Shown: positions 20,936 to 31,333, counted from the stretch's first letter. The stretch is 64,000 nt of DNA from Chloroflexota bacterium (GCA_026708035.1 JAPOVQ010000035.1:124001-188000); one strand, 5' to 3'. The notes: generated from the sequence alone by a model not told the origin. Program-made: numbers and translations.

Positions 20936-21979
20936 ATGGCGGTTGCGACCATGCGAGACCTGTTGGAAGCCGGGGTGCACTTCGGTCACCGCACACCACG
21001 GTGGAACCCGAAGATGCGCCCGTTTATTTTTGGGGCCCGGGGCGGCATTCACATTGTCGACCTGCAGCACACCGTGCGCGGATTGATGGCCGCGCAGGCG
21101 TTTACGCGATCGGTGTCCGCCGACGGGGGCGACATCATCTTCGTCGGCACCAAGCAGCAAGCGCAGGAAGTGGTGCGCGAGGAGGCCGAGCGCTGCGGGG
21201 CCCACTTCGTGGTGCACCGCTGGCTCGGCGGCACGTTGACCAACTTCGACACCCTGCGGACGCGCGTGCAGCGCCTCCGCGAGTTGCAGGCGCGCCAGCA
21301 AGCCGGCGACTTCGAGCGCATGTCAAAGAAGGCCGCGCACGCTCACGCCATCGAGACGGCCCGGCTTGAGAAGCGGATGGGCGGCATTCGCAATCTGTCG
21401 CGGCTGCCCGCCGCGCTCTTCATCATCGATCCCAAGCGCGAGGCGATCGCCGTCAAGGAGGCCCGGCGCCTCAGCATCCCCATCATCGCCCTCACCGACA
21501 CGAACTGCGATCCCGAGGACGTCGACTACGTGATTCCGGGCAATGACGACTCGATCCGCGCCGTTCGAGCGATCACCGAGCAAATCGCCAACGCCATTCT
21601 GGGCGGACGCGAAGAGCACGAGCGGCGCGAAGCCGAGCGCGCGGTGCGAGCCGCCCGCGAAGCCGAAGCCGCCATGGCCGCCGCGGCTCGCGCCGAGCAG
21701 CAGGGCGCATCCACGGCCGACATGGAAGCCGCCATGCTCGAAGCGGCCGGGGAAGTGGCGGCGACGCCATCCGCCGAGGCGCAGGAATCCGCCGAGCCCG
21801 CGGCTCCGGCCCCGGCGAAACCGGCCGCAGCAGAGGCCGCATCGGCCCCGCGTGCCGCTCGTGGCCGGCGACGGCCCGCGGCGCGATCCGGAGCCGCCCC
21901 GCGAGGCCGGCGCAAGCCGCGCGCCGCAGCGTCACCTCCGAACCCACCCGCCCCCCCACAGGACGCCAGCGATGCCTAA
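20936..21979 (+). CDS. rpsB: 30S ribosomal protein S2 with long C-terminal extension
   Basis: The S2 core is plain: MRDLLEAGVHFGHRTPRWNP, FIFGARGGIHIVDLQ, HRWLGGTLTNFDT, KRMGGIRNLSRLPAALFIID and a C-terminal ALTDTNCDP. After about residue 225 comes an extension of some 110 residues. It begins as a charged Ala/Glu/Arg helix and ends as a Pro/Ala/Arg-rich tail. Bacterial S2 is normally about 230-260 residues, so 347 is long. The ATG at 20936 has AAAGGA at good spacing; an earlier ATG at 20903 lacks one. The stop overlaps the tsf start by 8 bp. Confidence 0.93.
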   Translation: MAVATMRDLLEAGVHFGHRTPRWNPKMRPFIFGARGGIHIVDLQHTVRGLMAAQAFTRSVSADGGDIIFVGTKQQAQEVVREEAERCGAHFVVHRWLGGTLTNFDTLRTRVQRLRELQARQQAGDFERMSKKAAHAHAIETARLEKRMGGIRNLSRLPAALFIIDPKREAIAVKEARRLSIPIIALTDTNCDPEDVDYVIPGNDDSIRAVRAITEQIANAILGGREEHERREAERAVRAAREAEAAMAAAARAEQQGASTADMEAAMLEAAGEVAATPSAEAQESAEPAAPAPAKPAAAEAASAPRAARGRRRPAARSGAAPRGRRKPRAAASPPNPPAPPQDASDA

Positions 21980-22451
21980 AGTCTCAATCGAGGATATTCG
22001 GGCACTTCGGGCCGAGACCGGCGCCGGCGTCATGGACGTCAAGCGGGCGCTCGAGGACGCCGACGGCTCAATCGAGAACGCGCGCACATTGCTTCGCGAG
22101 CGTGGCCTGGAGCTTTCCGCCAAGCGCGCCGACCGCGAAACGGGCGAGGGCATCATCGAGGCCTACGTACATCCGGGCCGTCCGCTGGGCGCAATGCTCG
22201 AGATTCGCTGCGAAACAGACTTCGTCGCCCGCACGCCCGAGTTCACGGCCCTGGCGCACGATCTCGTCATGCACATCGCGGCCATGGCGCCCGAGCGGGT
22301 CGCCGACGACGACGCGGGCGACGGGCAGGCCTTGCTCGACCAGCCGTGGTTTCGCGACACATCGCAAAAGGTGCACGAGGTCGTGCAGGAGGTCGAGGCC
22401 CGAGTCGGAGAGCGGATTCAGATCGCGCGGTTTAGTCGCTACGAGATTTAG
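21972..22451 (+). CDS. tsf: Elongation factor Ts (short form)
   Basis: Nucleotide exchange factor for EF-Tu. The N-terminal UBA-like domain (IRALRAETGAGVMDVKRALEDADG) and the core motif CETDFVAR are intact. At 159 residues the protein is much shorter than the E. coli form (about 280), lacking the second half of the core and the coiled coil, as in other short EF-Ts proteins. The true start is the ATG at 21972 within the rpsB end; the open frame extends upstream in rpsB only as a shadow. Confidence 0.93.
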   Translation: MPKVSIEDIRALRAETGAGVMDVKRALEDADGSIENARTLLRERGLELSAKRADRETGEGIIEAYVHPGRPLGAMLEIRCETDFVARTPEFTALAHDLVMHIAAMAPERVADDDAGDGQALLDQPWFRDTSQKVHEVVQEVEARVGERIQIARFSRYEI

Positions 22452-23742
<1,291 letters not shown>

Positions 23743-23746
<4 letters not shown>

Positions 23747-24501
23747 ACGCCAGCGCGGACGAAACGGGATCCGACACGGCGACGCCCGATCATGTTGCCA
23801 TCATCATGGACGGCAACGGGCGCTGGGCGCGCAGCCGTGCCCTGCCCCGAACCGAGGGCCACCGCGAGGGCGCCCTGCGGGTGCGCGGGATCGCCGAAGC
23901 CTGCATCGACATCGGCATCTCCACCCTCACGGTGTTCGCCTTCTCCACCGAGAACTGGGACCGGCCGCACGACGAAGTGGACGTGCTGATGGCCCTGATT
24001 CCCGAGCGCCTCGCCGCCGAACGCGCCACCATCTTCAACAATGACGTGCGCATTCGCGTGCTTGGCGAAATCGAGTCGCTGCCCCTGGCGGACCGCGTGG
24101 CCGTGCGAACCATCGTTCGCCAGACCGTGAAGCACCAGGCGCTCACCCTCAACATCGCGTTCAACTATGGCGGTCGCTCGGAGATTCTGCGCGCGGTGCG
24201 CAATCTCATGCGGGACGGCATTGCCCCGGAAGACGTGAGCGAGGACCTTTTCGCCTCCTACCTCTATACCAGCGACATCCCCGACCCCGACCTTGTGATT
24301 CGCACGGCCGGGGAGCAGCGCTTGAGCAACTTCCTCATCTGGCAGGCGGCGTACGCGGAGCTCTACTCCACGCCGACGCTGTGGCCCGATTTCACCCGCG
24401 ATGAGTTCGACAAGGCCCTGGCCACTTACCGGCAACGCGAGCGCAAGTTCGGGCGCGTGGCGGACCAGCCGCGCGTGGTCAGCGACCTGATCTCCGGATA
24501 G
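23743..24501 (+). CDS. uppS: Undecaprenyl diphosphate synthase, probable CTG start
   Basis: Cis-prenyltransferase making the C55 carrier of peptidoglycan precursors. Motifs are HVAIIMDGNGRWA with the catalytic Asp, FSTENW, FNYGGRSE and DLVIRTAGEQRLSNFLIWQ (the family usually has RTSGE). The first ATG, at 23806, is the Met of MDGNGRWA itself and would delete the first strand. No ATG, GTG or TTG lies upstream in frame after the frr coding region. CTG at 23743 overlaps the frr stop as CTGA and has GAGGTG eight bases upstream, so I take it as the start. Confidence 0.88.
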
Positions 24502-24507
24502 CCTTCG

Positions 24508-25293
24508 CTGCGCGCGCGCGTCCTCAGCGGGGCCGTCCTCATTCCGGCCGTGGTGGCGGTCGTCTGGTGGCACCCCTCGGCGCTGGCGGTGCTGGTCATC
24601 GTCGGGGCGGCCCTCACCGCGCGCGAGCTGGCGCACCTGCTGCTGCGCGGCCCCCGCCAACACCTGCGGGCGCTCGCTCCGGCGTTGGCGGCGTTGGTCG
24701 TGGCGCTGGCGGCAGTGCCCGAAGGCGAGCGGGTGTGGCTGGGGACGCTCACGGCCGCACTGCTTGCCGCGGGGCTGATTGCCCAATTGGCGACGACGGA
24801 CTCGCACCGCTTTGCCAACTGGGCGCTCGCGGCGGCCGCCGGCGGCTACGCCGGGGCGCTGCTGGGGCTGGCCGTGGTGCTCCGTACCCTGCCCGACGGA
24901 TTCGCCTGGACTCTGCTGGCGCTGGTGGTCACCTGGGCCTACGACTCACTGGCATACGCCGCCGGTCGCACGGTTGGGCGCCACGGCTTCATGACGCACA
25001 TCTCGCCACGCAAGACTTGGGAAGGCGTGGCCGGCGGAACTCTCGGCAGCATCGCCGCCACGGCGGCCTTCGTACCGTTCCTTCCAATCGAGGCATGGCA
25101 GGTCGTCCCCTTTGGCCTGGCCTGGGCCGCCGCCGCGCAGACTGGCGACCTCGTGGCGTCGATGGTCAAGCGGGACGCCGGCGCCAAGGACAGCGGTCAG
25201 TTGATCCCCGGCCACGGTGGTATGTTGGATCGCGTGGACGGCCTGCTGTTCGTGGTGCCGGCCGTGTTCGCCGCCGCCCACTTCATCGGCTAG
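24508..25293 (+). CDS. cdsA: Phosphatidate cytidylyltransferase, probable CTG start
   Basis: Makes CDP-diacylglycerol, the precursor of bacterial phospholipids, in the inner membrane. Several transmembrane helices precede the family signature, a Lys-Asp pair in AKDSGQLIPGHGGMLDRVDG. The conserved N-terminus of this family (LRxRVLSxxVLIP) is encoded from 24508 as LRARVLSGAVLIP, beginning at CTG just six bases after the uppS stop. The first GTG (24550) would remove it. GGA lies nine bases before the CTG. Two successive genes therefore seem to use CTG. Confidence 0.87.
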   Translation: MRARVLSGAVLIPAVVAVVWWHPSALAVLVIVGAALTARELAHLLLRGPRQHLRALAPALAALVVALAAVPEGERVWLGTLTAALLAAGLIAQLATTDSHRFANWALAAAAGGYAGALLGLAVVLRTLPDGFAWTLLALVVTWAYDSLAYAAGRTVGRHGFMTHISPRKTWEGVAGGTLGSIAATAAFVPFLPIEAWQVVPFGLAWAAAAQTGDLVASMVKRDAGAKDSGQLIPGHGGMLDRVDGLLFVVPAVFAAAHFIG

Positions 25294-25339
25294 CGATCCC
25301 GAGGCGCGGGCACCCCGCCCCACCTATCCGGAGCACGCG

Positions 25340-26500
25340 ATGACGACGGCCCGCAAGCGAATCGTGATCCTCGGCGCCACCGGATCCATCGGCACCCAGA
25401 CCCTCGACGTCGTGCGGACGCACCCCGATCACTTCGAGGTCGTCGGGCTCACCTGCAACGCAAGCGTCGACCTGCTGATCGAACAAATCAACGAGTTCAA
25501 TGTGCCGGCGGCCTGCCTGCGCGACGCCTCGCGGGCAACCGCGGAGTGGCCGGAGGCTTGCGAGCGCCTGCCCTATCCGGAGGGCCTGGAGCAGCTCGCG
25601 GCGCGCGACGACGTGGACATCGTGGTGGTGGCGACGATCGGCGGCGATGTCGGATTTCGCCCCACCGAGGCCGCCCTTCGCGCCGGCAATACCGTCGCCC
25701 TGGCGAGCAAGGAGCTGCTGGTGATGGGCGGCCGGTTGTTCCGCGATCTTGCGGACGGCACGGGCGCCCGGATTCTGCCGATTGACAGCGAGCACAGCGC
25801 CCTGTGGCAGTGCCTGGTGGGTGAGGACCCAAACTCGATTCGTCGGTTGATTCTCACGGCGTCGGGCGGACCGTTTCGCGCGACCGACGGCGCCGCGATA
25901 CGCGACGCAACCGCCGAGGAAGCGCTCAAGCACCCGAACTGGGTCATGGGGCCGAAGATCACCACCGATTCCGCCAGCTTGATGAATAAGGGATTTGAGG
26001 TCATCGAGGCCCACTGGCTGTTCGACCTGCCCTACGACCGCATCGAGGTGATCATTCATCCTGAATCCATCGTGCACTCCATGGTTGAATTCCACGACGG
26101 TTCGCTGAAGGCTCAGCTCGGGACCCCGGATATGCGCCACCCCATTCAATACGCGTTGGCCTACCCGGAGCGACTGGACGCCGCCCATTCCAGCCTGGCC
26201 TTGGACGAGCTCCAACAGCTGCGGTTCGAGACGCCGGACCTGGAGCGCTTTCCCCTGCTGCGCGCGGCCATGGACGCCGGGCGGGCGGGCGGCACGGCCC
26301 CGGCCACGCTGTGCGGGGCCGACGACGCCGCGGTCGAGATTTTCCTGCGCGGGGACCTGCGCTTCGGGGAAATGGTTGACGCCGTGCTCGACGCCATGGC
26401 GGCAACGCCCGTGCGGCCCCTGGATTCGCTCGACACGGCCCTCGACGCCCATCGCGAGGGCGTCGAGCACGTTCGCCGGAGCCTCATCGCCGCGTCGTGA
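25340..26500 (+). CDS. dxr: 1-deoxy-D-xylulose 5-phosphate reductoisomerase
   Basis: Second enzyme of the MEP isoprenoid pathway. NADPH-binding GATGSIGTQTLDVV starts about residue 12. ASKELLVMGG, PIDSEHSALWQCL, the metal and substrate residues in TTDSASLMNKGFEVIEAHWLF, and IHPESIVHSMVEF are all present in a protein of 386 residues. The ATG at 25340 is used; the open frame upstream lies in the cdsA end. The stop overlaps the rseP start (GTGA). Confidence 0.95.
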   Translation: MTTARKRIVILGATGSIGTQTLDVVRTHPDHFEVVGLTCNASVDLLIEQINEFNVPAACLRDASRATAEWPEACERLPYPEGLEQLAARDDVDIVVVATIGGDVGFRPTEAALRAGNTVALASKELLVMGGRLFRDLADGTGARILPIDSEHSALWQCLVGEDPNSIRRLILTASGGPFRATDGAAIRDATAEEALKHPNWVMGPKITTDSASLMNKGFEVIEAHWLFDLPYDRIEVIIHPESIVHSMVEFHDGSLKAQLGTPDMRHPIQYALAYPERLDAAHSSLALDELQQLRFETPDLERFPLLRAAMDAGRAGGTAPATLCGADDAAVEIFLRGDLRFGEMVDAVLDAMAATPVRPLDSLDTALDAHREGVEHVRRSLIAAS

Positions 26501-27930
26501 ATCCCATCCAGGCTCTGCTCGACTCCGGGGCGAGCATGCTGGTGGTGATCCCGATTTTCCTGGCGCTGCTGTCGCTGATCGTGTTCGTGCACGAACTGGG
26601 GCACTTCGCCTTCGCGCACCGCTTTGGCGTCGCGGTCCACACCTTCGCCATCGGCCTTCCGCCGCGTCTCTGGTCGCGACTGCGCGGCGACGACGCCATC
26701 CCGGCGGAGCCGCTGGCGCAGGACGCCGCGTCGCAAGTCGACGGCGCGGTGCGGCTAGTGGGCGCGTCCGACTCGGACGCCCCCGGGCCGCGCAACCCCA
26801 TCCTGCTGTACAGCGACATCGAGCCGCCAACGCGCGCGGAGCTGCGCGCCGCGCAGGCGACCGGTGCGGTTGGCGCCATTCTGGCCGTGCCGCCCGAGCT
26901 GACCGCGCACCTCGCGGGCGCCGATTCGCTGGCGCTGCCGGTGGTCCGCGTCGACCCCGAAACGGGAACCGCCATCGCCGCGCGGCTGCGCCAGGGTGAG
27001 CTCCAGGCCGAGTTGCGCCGGGACCGCCAGGCGGCCTTTGACGCGGCCGGCGCGTCCATTCATCTCGGCGGTACCAGGTTCGCCATCAACGCACTGCCGC
27101 TGGGCGGCTATGTGCGCCTGGCGGGCGAGTCCGACGACTTCGACGCGCCGCAGGGGTTCGCGCAACGGAAGCCCTGGCAGCGCGCGCTAATCCTCGTGGC
27201 CGGCCCGCTGATGAACTTCCTGCTCGCGCCGCTCCTCTTCATGCTCGGCTCGCTGATCGCCGACGAAGTTGGGGCGCGCATCGTGGACGTCGCCGAGGGC
27301 TCGCCGGCGCAGAGCGCCGGTCTGCTGGCCGACGACCGGATCATTTCGGTTGACGGCGCCGCCGTGGCCAGCGTGAGCGACCTGATCCGCGCCTTGGACG
27401 GCGCGGCTGGACGACCGGTCACCTTCGAGATTCGACGCAATGCGGGCACCGTCACCGTGCGCGCCGTGCCGCGTGCCCAGCCGCCTCCCGGTGAAGGCCC
27501 CCTCGGCATACGCATCGGTCAAGTGCGCGAGTCCGCCCCCATCCACATCGCGGCGGCGCGCGGCATCACGCGCACCATCGAGTCGCTCGCCCTTGTGCCG
27601 CTGGCCATTGGGGAATGGATCGCCGGCGGCCCGGTCCAGGTCGCCGGCCCTGTCGGCATCGCCGCGGTCGTCGACCAGGCGGCGAGACTCGGCCTCGAAC
27701 GGGTGCTCTTCCTGGGCGCCATCCTCTCGGCCCAAATCGGGCTCATCAACCTCTTGCCTTGGCCCGGTCTGGACGGCGGCCGGCTGGTGTTCGTGGGCTT
27801 CGAGTGGCTCACCGGCCGGCGGCTCAATCCGCGCCGCGAGGCCGCCTTTCACTTCGTGGGCATCATGCTGCTCATGGCGCTGGCGGTGGTCATCACCGTC
27901 AGCGACGTGCAACGCTTGGCGGGGTTCTAG
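26497..27930 (+). CDS. rseP: RseP-type site-2 zinc metalloprotease with inserted PA-like domain
   Basis: An intramembrane protease of 477 residues. It has the zinc motif HELGH (residues 32-36) in the first helix, INALPLGGYVRLAGES near 196, one PDZ domain (GSPAQSAGLLADDRIISVDG, about 265-345) and the second zinc site NLLPWPGLDGG near the C-terminus. Between the first helix and the LPLGGY segment, where RseP normally has 15-30 residues, there are about 130. Residues 85-168 look like a protease-associated domain: NPILLYSDI, AELRAAQATGAVGAILAV, LALPVVRVDPETG. Site-2 proteases cleave anti-sigma factors. The dxr-rseP-ispG order is common. Confidence 0.88.
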   Translation: MNPIQALLDSGASMLVVIPIFLALLSLIVFVHELGHFAFAHRFGVAVHTFAIGLPPRLWSRLRGDDAIPAEPLAQDAASQVDGAVRLVGASDSDAPGPRNPILLYSDIEPPTRAELRAAQATGAVGAILAVPPELTAHLAGADSLALPVVRVDPETGTAIAARLRQGELQAELRRDRQAAFDAAGASIHLGGTRFAINALPLGGYVRLAGESDDFDAPQGFAQRKPWQRALILVAGPLMNFLLAPLLFMLGSLIADEVGARIVDVAEGSPAQSAGLLADDRIISVDGAAVASVSDLIRALDGAAGRPVTFEIRRNAGTVTVRAVPRAQPPPGEGPLGIRIGQVRESAPIHIAAARGITRTIESLALVPLAIGEWIAGGPVQVAGPVGIAAVVDQAARLGLERVLFLGAILSAQIGLINLLPWPGLDGGRLVFVGFEWLTGRRLNPRREAAFHFVGIMLLMALAVVITVSDVQRLAGF

Positions 27931-28024
27931 CCCAGCGGATTGCTGGAGTCTGTCCCGATAACCGGCTACGCTCGGAGCGACCCAGGTTCGTGTCCGCATA
28001 TGTACAGGGCGAGGTGAAGCCACG

Positions 28025-29128
28025 GTGATTCGACGCCGAGGGTCATTCCCCATCAAGGTCCGCGACGTGGAGATCGGCGGCGGGGCGCCCATCAGCGTCC
28101 AGTCGATGACGATCACCGACACGAAGGACGTCGCCGCCACGCTCGCCCAGATCCACCAGCTCGTCGAGGCCGGCTGCGACATCGTGCGCGTGGCCGTGCC
28201 CGACAAATACGCCGCCGCGGCGCTCCCCGAAATCCGCGCGGGTACCGATGCGCCCCTTGTCGCCGACATTCATTTTGACCACCGGTTGGCGCTCATGGCC
28301 GCCGAAGCCGGCATGGACTGCCTGCGCATCAACCCCGGCAACATCGGTGGACGCGAGAAGGTCGAGGCGGTGGTTCGCGCCTGCAAGGAGCGCGAGATCC
28401 CGATTCGGATCGGGGTCAACGCCGGGTCGATTCAGGAGGCGTGGTCGAAGAAGATCGACCGGCGTCCCGAGGGCCAGGAACTCGTCGAGGCCATGGTCGA
28501 AGACGCCCTCGAGCACGTCAAGATTCTCGAAGACCTCAACTTCGACCAGATCAAGATCTCGCTCAAGTCGTTCGAGGTCGAGGTGACCATCGAGGCCTAC
28601 AAGGCCATCGCCCAGCGCACCATGTACCCCTTCCACATCGGAATCACCGAGTCTGGTCCGCCGCGCACCGGCATCATCCGCTCGGCCGTCGGGCTCGGAA
28701 GTCTGCTCTACGACGGCTACGGCGACACCATGCGCGTATCGCTGACGACCGACCCCGTGGAGGAAGTCTTCGTCGCCAACGAGATTCTCAAGGTGCTGGG
28801 GCTCAAGGAAGCCGGTCCCACGATGGTCTCGTGCCCGTCCTGCGGGCGCTGCGAGATCGACCTCTTCGGCCTCTCCGACTCGGTTGAAGAGGTGATGGGC
28901 ACGATCAAGGAGCCGCTCAAGGTCGCGGTGATGGGCTGCGTGGTCAACGGCCCCGGTGAGGCGATGGACGCGGATATCGGCATCGCCGGCGGCAAGGGCC
29001 GCGGCGTGATCTTCCGCAAGGGCGAAATCCTGCGCACCGTGGACGAGACCGACATGCTGCCCGTGCTCACCGACGAGATCCGCAAGCTGGAGGCCGAGTT
29101 CGCCGCGAATGGCGATTCGTCCGACTAA
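28025..29128 (+). CDS. ispG: 4-hydroxy-3-methylbut-2-enyl diphosphate synthase (IspG/GcpE)
   Basis: Iron-sulfur enzyme converting MEcPP to HMBPP in the MEP pathway. The TIM-barrel part has SVQSMTITDTKD, DIHFDHRLAL, LRINPGNIGG and TESGPPRTGIIRSAVGLGSLL. The [4Fe-4S] ligands are the Cys of SCPSCGRC and GCVVNGPGE. The 367 residues are a normal length for the bacterial form. GTG start after a 94 bp gap from rseP, in which no clear promoter was found. Confidence 0.94.
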   Translation: MIRRRGSFPIKVRDVEIGGGAPISVQSMTITDTKDVAATLAQIHQLVEAGCDIVRVAVPDKYAAAALPEIRAGTDAPLVADIHFDHRLALMAAEAGMDCLRINPGNIGGREKVEAVVRACKEREIPIRIGVNAGSIQEAWSKKIDRRPEGQELVEAMVEDALEHVKILEDLNFDQIKISLKSFEVEVTIEAYKAIAQRTMYPFHIGITESGPPRTGIIRSAVGLGSLLYDGYGDTMRVSLTTDPVEEVFVANEILKVLGLKEAGPTMVSCPSCGRCEIDLFGLSDSVEEVMGTIKEPLKVAVMGCVVNGPGEAMDADIGIAGGKGRGVIFRKGEILRTVDETDMLPVLTDEIRKLEAEFAANGDSSD

Positions 29129-29157
29129 AGTTTCGGTCAATTCCAAGTAGGACTCTG

Positions 29158-30198
29158 ATGACGTCGATGCTTGCCGTCCGCAAGGCCGCGCCCACCCCCG
29201 GCGTCGAGCTGGCCGAGTTGCCGCGGCCCCAACCGGCCGCCGATGAGTTCCTCATCAAAGTGCGGCGCAGCGGCATCTGCGGCTCGGACAAGCACCTCTA
29301 CCTCTGGGACGAGTGGGCGGCGGGCAACTACCCCACGCCGTTCACCCTGGGGCACGAGCTGGTCGGCGAGGTCGCGGAATTGGGAGCCCACGTGCGGGGG
29401 TTCGCGCCCGGCGACGTCGTGGCCATCGAGAGCCACATCTTCGACGGCACGTGCCGTCCCTGCCGCACCGGCAACGCCCACGTATGCGAGAACCTGCGCA
29501 TTCTCGGCATCGACGTGTCCGGTGGCTTCGCCGAATACGCCGCCGTGCCGAGCCGGCTCGCCTGGCGCGTGCCGCCGACGATTCCGCTGGAGCGGGCCGT
29601 CCTTTTCGAGCCGCTTGGCAACGCCGTGCACGCCGCCATGCGCTACGACGTTTCCGGCCAGCCGGTCGCGGTCTACGGCTGCGGCCCGATGGGACTCATG
29701 GCCATCGCGGTGGCGCACACGGCCGGGGCCTTCCCCATCGTCGCCTCCGACGTCTCGGACTATCGCCGCACGCTGGCGTTGCAGGTCGGCGCGCACCAGA
29801 CCGTCGACGCGTCAAGGCCGAGCGTCGAGCAAGACATCGTCGACGCCCTAGGGGAGCGCCCCACGGTCAGCTTGGAAATGTCGGGGCACCCCACCGCGCT
29901 GCGGCAGGCGCTGCGGGTCTCGGCCAACGCCGGCAAGATCGTGTTCCTGGGTATTCCGCCCAAGCCGATCACCATCGATCTGGCCGAGGAATTTATGTTC
30001 AAGGGCCTGGAGGCCTACGGCGTCACCGGACGCTTGATCTGGGATACCTGGTATCGCACGGAGGCCTTCCTGCAAATCCACGGCGACCTGCTCGAGCCGC
30101 TGGTCACGCACACGTTTCCGCTGCGCGACTTCGAGGACGCCATGCAACTCGTGCTCTCGGGCGACTGCGGCAAGGTGCTGCTCGACATCGACGGTTAG
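29158..30198 (+). CDS. Zinc-dependent alcohol dehydrogenase, L-threonine 3-dehydrogenase-like
   Basis: Medium-chain dehydrogenase of 346 residues. SGICGSDKHLYLWDEW and GHELVGEV hold the catalytic zinc ligands, and the WDEW segment and FEPLGNAVHAAM are typical of threonine dehydrogenase. The NAD site is AVYGCGPMGLM. The structural zinc loop reads DGTCRPCRTGNAHVC, so the first of the four usual Cys is Asp. Threonine dehydrogenase yields 2-amino-3-ketobutyrate, a source of glycine, which would feed the glycine cleavage genes here; other polyols remain possible. ATG 29158 has TAGGA at good spacing. Tail-to-tail 4 bp overlap with the EamA gene. Confidence 0.8.
   Translation: MTSMLAVRKAAPTPGVELAELPRPQPAADEFLIKVRRSGICGSDKHLYLWDEWAAGNYPTPFTLGHELVGEVAELGAHVRGFAPGDVVAIESHIFDGTCRPCRTGNAHVCENLRILGIDVSGGFAEYAAVPSRLAWRVPPTIPLERAVLFEPLGNAVHAAMRYDVSGQPVAVYGCGPMGLMAIAVAHTAGAFPIVASDVSDYRRTLALQVGAHQTVDASRPSVEQDIVDALGERPTVSLEMSGHPTALRQALRVSANAGKIVFLGIPPKPITIDLAEEFMFKGLEAYGVTGRLIWDTWYRTEAFLQIHGDLLEPLVTHTFPLRDFEDAMQLVLSGDCGKVLLDIDG
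29993..30003 (-). other. Near match to the XerD half-site motif in the opposite orientation
   Basis: TTATGTTCAAG on the plus strand matches 9 of 11 bases of the E. coli XerD arm but differs from the TTKACATAA consensus of this window by one extra base. It lies in the Tdh-like gene at codons for F-M-F-K and is the only left-side near match that points the other way. Confidence 0.2.
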
Positions 30199-31085
30199 CC
30201 GATCGTCAGCAAGGCCACGCCGCCGGCACTGACCAGCACGCCGACGATGGCGTAGCGTCCGGGCCGCTCGCGCAGGGTCACGCTGCTCAGCAAGAGCACG
30301 AAGACGGGTGCCGTGGCCGTGAGCGCGCCGCCGCGCGCCGCCCCGATGGCTTGAATGCCCGAGAGAAACATGTAGCCGCCCACCGTCAGAGCCAGCAGTC
30401 CGCTGGCCAGCGCGATCAGGCTGTCACGCCGGCCCAGGCTGACGGGCGCCCAGCGGCCGCTGGACGCCAGCGCGGCCACGTTCAACGCCAGCGCCGCCAG
30501 CGGCATCCGCACGGCATTGACGATCTCCGGCGGCAGACCCTCCAAGGCAAGCCTGAGGGCGTTCAAATCGAGCGCGAACAACAGCGACGCGAGCAGCGCG
30601 AGCACGGCGCCCACCGACGTGCGCAGACGCCACGGTCCCGGCAACGCCGCGCCGGACCGTGCGGCCGGCTCGATAGCGAGAAGCAGCCCACCGGCCACGA
30701 TGAGTACCCCACCCACGCCGTCCATCACGGTGAGCGTCTCGCCGAGCAGCGTGACGGCGATCAGGGCGGTGAACAGCGGATAGGTCGAGGCCAGGGCGTA
30801 GGCGCGAGAGACCCCAACCCGAGGCACGGCGCGCACGAGGAGCACCTCGCCGCCGCCGATTCCAACCACCACCGCCACCAGGATGGCCAGCAGGTTCACC
30901 AGGGGCATGGACACGGCCTCGCCCCAGCGGCCGGCGACCGTGACGATCAGCGCGAAGGCCACCGCCGGCGCGATGGCTCGCACGGCGGTGATGGGCAGCG
31001 CGCCATGCCGCGCGGTGAGCGGCCGCAGGGCCACAATGCTCACCGCCCACGAGAGCGCGGCGCCCAGCACCAACAGCTCCGCCAC
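30195..31085 (-). CDS. EamA/DMT-family transporter
   Basis: About 296 residues forming ten hydrophobic segments in two homologous EamA halves. The ends of the halves, LASTYPLFTALIAVTLLGETL and LTATAPVFVLLLSSVTLRERP, match each other as in drug/metabolite transporters. The substrate cannot be told. GTG 31085 has GGGAG six bases upstream and is preferred to the GTG at 31109. It converges on the Tdh-like gene with a 4 bp overlap. Confidence 0.85.
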   Translation of the reverse strand: MAELLVLGAALSWAVSIVALRPLTARHGALPITAVRAIAPAVAFALIVTVAGRWGEAVSMPLVNLLAILVAVVVGIGGGEVLLVRAVPRVGVSRAYALASTYPLFTALIAVTLLGETLTVMDGVGGVLIVAGGLLLAIEPAARSGAALPGPWRLRTSVGAVLALLASLLFALDLNALRLALEGLPPEIVNAVRMPLAALALNVAALASSGRWAPVSLGRRDSLIALASGLLALTVGGYMFLSGIQAIGAARGGALTATAPVFVLLLSSVTLRERPGRYAIVGVLVSAGGVALLTIG

Positions 31086-31261
31086 AAACCTCTCCCGGCG
31101 GCAGGCCACATCGCAGATTCCGGCGACGCCAAGCGCAGCCTACGCCGCCAGCGGCCCAAAGGCGCGGCGCTCCGAGCGAAGTCCACTTCGCAATCCCTCC
31201 ATCATCCCCGCGAAGGGAGATCCTTGCGAAGTCCCTCCCGCCGGTGGCGAGTGGAGCGCAG

Positions 31262-31333
31262 GTCCGATCCCCCTCCCTTGATGGGAGAGGGTTAGAGCCT
31301 GCCCCGTACTTGATACGGGGGTGAGGGTGATCC
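31262..31333. repeat. Intergenic repeat of the 20683 type with a nested palindromic insertion
   Basis: The host element (TCCGATCCCCCTCCC, then GGGAGAGGG and TTAG...GGTGAGGG) is split between TTAG and GGTGAGGG by 24 bp (31296-31319) containing the hairpin CCCCGTACTTGATACGGGG. The same 27 bp string recurs at 48323-48349 inside a different repeat. The upstream part of the gap (31110-31260) holds further small inverted repeats (GCGAAGT/ACTTCGC at about 31178) and no gene. The mutS start follows at 31462. Confidence 0.75.

Noticed and set aside
29313-31295. 660-codon plus-strand frame over the Tdh-like and EamA genes
   Set aside because: It crosses a convergent gene pair with strong homology and ends in repeats; its Arg/His/Gly-rich product is typical of a shadow frame.
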